Origin: JBBSJV01 sp038256935
Lineage (GTDB): Bacteria > Patescibacteriota > JACMRA01
Reading direction: 5' to 3'
Length of the DNA stretch: 10,532 nt
Assembly: GCA_038256935.1 (NCBI GenBank)
Contig: JBBSJV010000052.1
Location: forward strand, 1-10,532
Part shown: in pieces, positions 6,422 to 10,532 of the stretch
Position numbering within the stretch: position 1 is the first letter of the stretch
Layout: each line of letters begins with the position of its first letter
Notes under the pieces: generated by a model
The model's input: the letters and a program-made list of their open reading frames with translations, nothing else
Told to the model about the DNA's origin: nothing
The model's database searches: none
Program-made: the position numbers and the translations under genes

Positions 6422-7735
6422 TTAATTCTCAATTACTTCAATCTCAGCCCCTAATTCATTTAATCTTTCAGCTATCTCTTCATAGCCTCTTTTAATTGAA
6501 TAGACGTTTCTAAGGATTGATTCGCCTTTTGCTGATAACATAGCGATCAGGACAATCATAGCAGGTCTTAACGCTGGTGGGCAAACTACTTGAGCGGGGC
6601 TGAAACTATCTACTCCTTCGATAAATAATCTGTGAGGGTCACCTAGGTGAAAATTGGCTCCTAGTCTAGTCAGTTCCATAAAGTAAATAGCTCTGTTTTC
6701 AAACATCCAATCGTGGATTAATGACTGGCCTTTTGCTAAAGCACAAATTGGTACGAAAAATGGAAGATTATCAGGGTTGATCCCAGGATATGGCCTAGCT
6801 GCAATTTTTTCATCAATTGCTTTAAGTTTAGATGGTTTAATTTCTATATCAACAAGCCTTGTAAACCCATTTTTTGATAAGTATGGTTTGGATAATTTAA
6901 ACTTGGCTCCCATCAGTCTAAGGTGCTCTAATTCAACTTCTAAGAAGTCTAACGGTGCTCGCTGGATCGTAAGCTCAGATTGAGTAGTGAGAGCTGCTGA
7001 AATCCACATCATGGCCTCGATTGGGTCTTCGCTATTATAATACTCGACATCTTGGTTAAATTCCTTGACTCCAGTGATCTTTACAGTTGGTGTACCAAAA
7101 CCGCTTATTTTTACACCAAATTTTTCCATAAATCCGCACACATCTTGGACCATGTAGTTTGAAGAGATATAGCGAAGAGTGGTAGTTTGATCTAAGCCGC
7201 TAGCTGCAATTATCAGATTTTCAGTAGCCGTATCACCCGATTCAAACATAGCCAGGTCTTTAGTTGCCTTACCTGCTTTATAAATTCGATAGTGATTTTC
7301 TTCTGTCTTTACTTTAAATCCAAGTTTTTCAAGACCTAACTGATGAGCTGCAATACTTCTTTTACCAAGCTTACAACCTTGGCTATTTGGTATTTTAAAG
7401 TCATCAAAAGTATGTACTAAGGACCCGATAAACATCAAAATTGTTCTAGTTTTGGTAGCTGATTCGTAGTTTATGTTTGATAAATCGATTTTATCAGCCT
7501 TGATTTTAAGACTTTTTTCTCCAATCCACTCAAGCTCAACATTAATACTTTCTAATACTTCACAAATGCGATTTACTTCTTCGATTCTGGGTATTCCATG
7601 CAATATGGTTGTCCCTTTATTGAGTAGACTAGCAGCAAGTAAGCCCATGGCTCCATTTTTAGAGGTATTAGTTACTACCTTTCCACTTAGTTTTTTCCCT
7701 CCCTTGATTTTGAAATCTAATGAATTTGCTGACAT
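6422..7735 (-). CDS. murA: UDP-N-acetylglucosamine 1-carboxyvinyltransferase (MurA), divergent
   Basis: MurA joins enolpyruvate from PEP to UDP-GlcNAc, the first committed step of peptidoglycan synthesis in the cytoplasm. The protein has 437 residues against about 420 in the family. Catalytic positions seem kept: Lys26-Asn27 in TSKNGAM (family SGAKN), Cys121 in QGCKLGKR (family GGCxIGxR; this Cys is the fosfomycin target), Asp322 in GINPDN, and Arg390 in PPALRPA. FENRAIYFMELTRLGA is a normal family block. Divergent points are ESGDTATEN for the usual SVGATEN and YISSNYMVQDV where the family has NAAREPEIVD. The EPSP-synthase fold is clear; a MurA-like enzyme with altered substrate is a smaller possibility. 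It begins four bases after the glycosyltransferase stop, and the upstream AT-rich stretch holds no Shine-Dalgarno. Confidence 0.85.
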   Translation of the reverse strand: MSANSLDFKIKGGKKLSGKVVTNTSKNGAMGLLAASLLNKGTTILHGIPRIEEVNRICEVLESINVELEWIGEKSLKIKADKIDLSNINYESATKTRTILMFIGSLVHTFDDFKIPNSQGCKLGKRSIAAHQLGLEKLGFKVKTEENHYRIYKAGKATKDLAMFESGDTATENLIIAASGLDQTTTLRYISSNYMVQDVCGFMEKFGVKISGFGTPTVKITGVKEFNQDVEYYNSEDPIEAMMWISAALTTQSELTIQRAPLDFLEVELEHLRLMGAKFKLSKPYLSKNGFTRLVDIEIKPSKLKAIDEKIAARPYPGINPDNLPFFVPICALAKGQSLIHDWMFENRAIYFMELTRLGANFHLGDPHRLFIEGVDSFSPAQVVCPPALRPAMIVLIAMLSAKGESILRNVYSIKRGYEEIAERLNELGAEIEVIEN

Positions 7736-7739
7736 AATA

Positions 7740-8528
7740 TTATTTTAATTTGTTATAAATAAATCTTCCAAATGGCTCTAAAACTGGATACATAAACTTG
7801 AAGGGTGAGTATAGAATTCTAAGCCTAAGCAGTGATAAAAAGGTCATTATTGAAATCTGAATTTTCCTATCTCCAATCTTACTTCCATCCTTGTCTTCCC
7901 ATTTTATGGCTAATTCTTTGGTTTTGTAGCCTTCACTTCTAATACTTAGTAATAGATCCACATCAAAGCTCCAGTCAGACAGTGTCATCCGATCTAAAAC
8001 CTTATCTAGGCCCTTTTTTCTCATTACCTTGGCTCCGCACTGAGTATCTTTGACTCCTAGTCCAAATAGGATATTGACTACCCAATAACTTCCCCATGAT
8101 ATAAATCTTCTGCTTTTAGACTTTTTCCCTGCATCTGAATCTGGTAATAACCTTGAACCGATAGCAGCAAAATAGTCTGGATTATTTGTTAGATAAGTAA
8201 ATAATTTATCCATCATCTCAGGCCCGGTTGAATTATCAGCATCTGCAAACCCCACTAGTTCAGCCTTGGCTTGTTTTAATCCCAAAATTACAGCTCCACC
8301 TTTCCCAATCTTTTCTTTTTCAACGATTAATTTTACATTGGAGTTACTTTTTGCAATCTTTTCTACCACCTCATCAGTTTTATCAGAGCTACCATTTACT
8401 ACAACTAACAGATAGTAATTATCTGGATAATGAGTATCAAAATACTTTGTATAGGCCTTTAATGTAGGAATTATTCTTTTTTCTTCGTTGTAGGCTGGGA
8501 TTACAATACAGATCTTGGGCTTACTCAT
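7740..8528 (-). CDS. GT2-family glycosyltransferase, DPM1/ALG5-like
   Basis: This 262-residue cytoplasmic-side enzyme probably transfers a sugar from a nucleotide sugar to a polyprenyl phosphate. Visible motifs are VIPAYNEE (9-16), VVNGSSDKT (43-51; the family usually has VDDGSxDxT, so the first Asp is missing), IGKGGAV (74-80), the metal-binding DAD (96-98), IGSRLLPDSD (123-132), and the block GLGVKDTQCGAKVMRK (156-171) typical of dolichyl-phosphate sugar synthases. WSFDVDLLL (186-194) and the W-x-D-x-x-GSKI segment (210-218) complete the fold. There is no C-terminal pair of membrane helices, only a weakly hydrophobic tail. It lies nine bases after glmS and four before murA, which points to envelope sugar metabolism. 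The acceptor and sugar cannot be read from the sequence. Confidence 0.85.
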   Translation of the reverse strand: MSKPKICIVIPAYNEEKRIIPTLKAYTKYFDTHYPDNYYLLVVVNGSSDKTDEVVEKIAKSNSNVKLIVEKEKIGKGGAVILGLKQAKAELVGFADADNSTGPEMMDKLFTYLTNNPDYFAAIGSRLLPDSDAGKKSKSRRFISWGSYWVVNILFGLGVKDTQCGAKVMRKKGLDKVLDRMTLSDWSFDVDLLLSIRSEGYKTKELAIKWEDKDGSKIGDRKIQISIMTFLSLLRLRILYSPFKFMYPVLEPFGRFIYNKLK

Positions 8529-8537
8529 AGTTTATTT

Positions 8538-10379
8538 TTACTCTACAGTCACACTTTTAGCTAAATTCCTAGGTTTGTCTACATCCCCACCTTTTAAATC
8601 TGCACAATAATAGGCAAAGAGTTGTTGAGCAATGTTATTTATGATTGGCTGCAAGACAGTTGAGTCTGATTTTGGCACATATATTACATCATCCACAACC
8701 TTTTCTATTTCTGTGCCATCCTCTGTAGTAATGGCTACTACTGGGCCACTTCTAGCTTTTATTTCTTCAATATTGGAGACCATTTTTTCAAAGCCTGAGT
8801 CTTTAGGAGCTAGAGCTAGAGTTGGAAAATCTTTATCAATTAAGGCAATGAAACCATGTTTTAATTCTCCACCACTGAGTCCTTCAGCATGAATATAGCT
8901 TATTTCTTTTAGTTTAAGAGCCCCCTCTAGAGCTACAGGGTAATTGAATCTTCTTCCGATATACATGAAATCTCTATAATTGTAATATTTTTTGGCTATG
9001 CTTTCTATTTTTTCGTTATTATTAAGAAGTGATTGGATTTGCTCTGGAAGCTTTGCAATATCAGCTAAAATTTTGTTTGTATCACTTGTTTTCAAGTCTT
9101 TTATATTTGCTAAATAAATGGCATGCATTAAAAGTAAAACTACTTGAGAGGTAAAGGCTTTGGTGGAGGCAACCGAGATTTCTGGGCCTATGTGATTATA
9201 AACACCAGCATCTGTTAATCTTGAAATTGATGAACCTACTGTGTTTACGATCCCTGTGACAATTGCACCTCTACTTTTGGCTTCTTCAAGGGCAGCTATG
9301 GTATCAGCTGTTTCTCCAGACTGAGATAAGACTATTACCCAGGTTTTTGAATCTATTTTGGTATTTTTGTATCTAAACTCTGAACTTAGTTCACAACTTG
9401 CTTCTATTCCTAATAGCTCCTCAAAGTACATCTGACCAAGTTTTGCAGCGTAGTATGAGGTTCCAATACCAATTATCAACACCTTATCCACAGCTTGTAA
9501 AGAGTCTTTTATTTGATCTAGACCACCAAATTTGACCCCCATGTTATTATCTAAAATCCTACCTCGAATAGAATCCTCAATGACTTTTGGTTGCTCCATG
9601 ATTTCTTTTATCAAAAAATGTTTATATCCATTTTTATTTGCAGCTGACTCTTGCCAGTCAATGTATTCAGTTTTTTTAATCTGAGATAGTTTATCATCGA
9701 TAGAAATCTCATACCTACCTTGAAAAACATCTACCAATTCGTTGTTTTCTAGATAAATAACTTCTCTAGTTTTATGAATAAGAGCTGATACATCAGATGC
9801 AAGTATCAATTCCCCGTCTCCAATCCCAAGAATAAGTGGACTGCCGTTTTTGATAGCTACCATTCTATCTGGCTCATCGCTTGAAAAAACTAAGATAGCA
9901 TAAGCACCAATCACCCGTTTTAAGGCTTCAAGAACTGCATGTTTAAGATCTCCAGAGTAGTTTACGGCAATTAAATTTGCAATTATTTCAGTATCAGTTT
10001 GAGAATAAAACTGAACCCCTTCCTTTTCAAGCTCTTCTTTGAGTTGTCTATAATTTTCGATGATTCCGTTATGAACTAACCATATTTTACCATCAAAACT
10101 ATGGTGAGGGTGAGCATTTTGCTCTGTAGGTAATCCATGAGTGGCCCAGCGAGTATGCGCAATACCAAGTTTAGCTGGTTTTGAGTAAGCCTTTGAGCTT
10201 TTAACCACATTTTCAAGCTCCACTACTTTCCCCACAGCTTTTTTACAATATATTTCACCTCCAGTTAATATTGCAATTCCTGAGGAGTCATAACCACGAT
10301 ACTCCAGCTTTTTTAGGGATAAAATTAATTCTGAGCTTAAATCTGATTCAGGACTATAAAAACCAACTATTCCGCACAT
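8538..10379 (-). CDS. glmS: Glutamine--fructose-6-phosphate aminotransferase (isomerizing)
   Basis: GlmS turns fructose-6-phosphate and glutamine into glucosamine-6-phosphate and glutamate, the entry to UDP-GlcNAc. The start was set at the ATG giving MCGIVGF, because Cys2 must become the N-terminal nucleophile; an ATG eight codons upstream (10403) would bury it. The protein has 613 residues, the normal length. The glutaminase domain shows EYRGYDSSG (26-34), HTRWATHG (75-82), HNGIIENY (103-110) and QTDTE (127-131). The first SIS domain shows GIGTSYYAA (304-312) and SQSGET (352-357), and the second shows GRRFNYPVALEGALKLKE (475-492). The C-terminus LAKSVTVE carries the conserved Lys608. It is first in the minus-strand operon, and no feedback ribozyme fits upstream. 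Confidence 0.97.
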   Translation of the reverse strand: MCGIVGFYSPESDLSSELILSLKKLEYRGYDSSGIAILTGGEIYCKKAVGKVVELENVVKSSKAYSKPAKLGIAHTRWATHGLPTEQNAHPHHSFDGKIWLVHNGIIENYRQLKEELEKEGVQFYSQTDTEIIANLIAVNYSGDLKHAVLEALKRVIGAYAILVFSSDEPDRMVAIKNGSPLILGIGDGELILASDVSALIHKTREVIYLENNELVDVFQGRYEISIDDKLSQIKKTEYIDWQESAANKNGYKHFLIKEIMEQPKVIEDSIRGRILDNNMGVKFGGLDQIKDSLQAVDKVLIIGIGTSYYAAKLGQMYFEELLGIEASCELSSEFRYKNTKIDSKTWVIVLSQSGETADTIAALEEAKSRGAIVTGIVNTVGSSISRLTDAGVYNHIGPEISVASTKAFTSQVVLLLMHAIYLANIKDLKTSDTNKILADIAKLPEQIQSLLNNNEKIESIAKKYYNYRDFMYIGRRFNYPVALEGALKLKEISYIHAEGLSGGELKHGFIALIDKDFPTLALAPKDSGFEKMVSNIEEIKARSGPVVAITTEDGTEIEKVVDDVIYVPKSDSTVLQPIINNIAQQLFAYYCADLKGGDVDKPRNLAKSVTVE

Positions 10380-10411
10380 ACATTGTATAGATTTTAAAAA
10401 CAATTAAAGAA

Positions 10412-10437
10412 ATTATATATACGATCATATATGTCAA
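10412..10437 (-). promoter_or_regulatory. Candidate glmS operon promoter, overlapping the divergent gene start
   Basis: On the minus strand TTGACA lies at 10437-10432 and TATAAT at 10417-10412, both perfect hexamers but with a short 14-base spacer; TAATTT at 10415-10410 would give 16. The -35 overlaps the first codons of the plus-strand gene at 10431. An imperfect AT-rich palindrome centred on GATC (about 10416-10431) sits between the hexamers and could be an operator. Confidence 0.4.
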
Positions 10438-10532
10438 AGCTTAATCCATTGATAGAACTAAAATTAGCTCAGTTTTTGTTACCTAAGGAGGCTGTTTTTA
10501 TTTATAATTACAAAGATTTATTGTTAACTAAA
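10431..10532 (+). CDS. Unidentified protein, N-terminal fragment cut by window edge
   Basis: An ATG at 10431 opens 34 codons that run off the window. The peptide starts MSKLNPLIELKLAQFLLPKE and continues AVFIYNYKDLLLTK. It is divergent from glmS with 51 bases between the two start codons. No Shine-Dalgarno precedes it; TATATA at 10414-10419 could be a -10. I do not recognise the family, and the piece shows no motif or signal peptide. Confidence 0.5.
   Translation, partial: MSKLNPLIELKLAQFLLPKEAVFIYNYKDLLLTK

Noticed and set aside
9484..9492. Perfect DnaA-box consensus TTATCCACA inside glmS, and a near match TTATGCACT at 5573-5581
   Set aside because: These are isolated matches with no cluster, no AT-rich unwinding region beside them and no dnaA or dnaN; one exact box in 10 kb can arise by chance.
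10380..10532. Possible glmS ribozyme upstream of glmS
   Set aside because: There are only 51 bases before the divergent start codon, and no recognisable ribozyme core in the 150 bases available.
1..10532. CRISPR array or recoded UGA (code 25 as in Absconditabacteria/Gracilibacteria)
   Set aside because: No spaced direct repeats are visible, and all seven complete genes read through without any in-frame TGA, as expected under the standard code.

Overview
This is an AT-rich bacterial window with very tight gene packing, almost no recognisable Shine-Dalgarno sites, and stop codons TAA or TAG only (no TGA among seven complete genes). No reading frame is interrupted by TGA, so the standard code fits. 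A VirB4-type ATPase with a long disordered N-terminus beside core housekeeping genes, a short IF-2, and divergent versions of common enzymes suggest a Candidate Phyla Radiation (Patescibacteria) type genome. That placement is inference; there is no rRNA here to prove it.

Layout. At 1-85 (minus) the window opens in what looks like the N-terminus of an IS30-type transposase, with its presumed element end at about 86-150. A plus-strand block follows: virB4-like ATPase (249-2381), miaA (2387-3364) and infB (3407-5329). Positions 5330-5674 are a 345-base gene-free spacer between convergent genes, unusually rich in inverted repeats; it includes a REP-like palindrome and a 16-base perfect palindrome whose 14-base core also occurs inside miaA. 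A minus-strand block occupies the right half and is transcribed from right to left: glmS (10379-8538), a DPM1/ALG5-like GT2 glycosyltransferase (8528-7740), a murA-like gene (7735-6422) and a divergent uracil-DNA glycosylase superfamily gene (6415-5675), with gaps of only 4-9 bases. A truncated gene starts divergently from glmS at 10431.

Functionally, the left block joins a secretion/conjugation-type ATPase to two translation genes (tRNA A37 prenylation and initiation). The right block looks like a cell-envelope operon: GlmS makes glucosamine-6-phosphate, which leads to UDP-GlcNAc, the substrate of MurA, and the glycosyltransferase probably loads a sugar onto a polyprenyl phosphate. The uracil-DNA glycosylase relative rides at the end of that operon. 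The features most worth a second look are the structured spacer, the repeated AAAACACGTGTTTT palindrome, and the apparent leaderless or SD-less gene starts.
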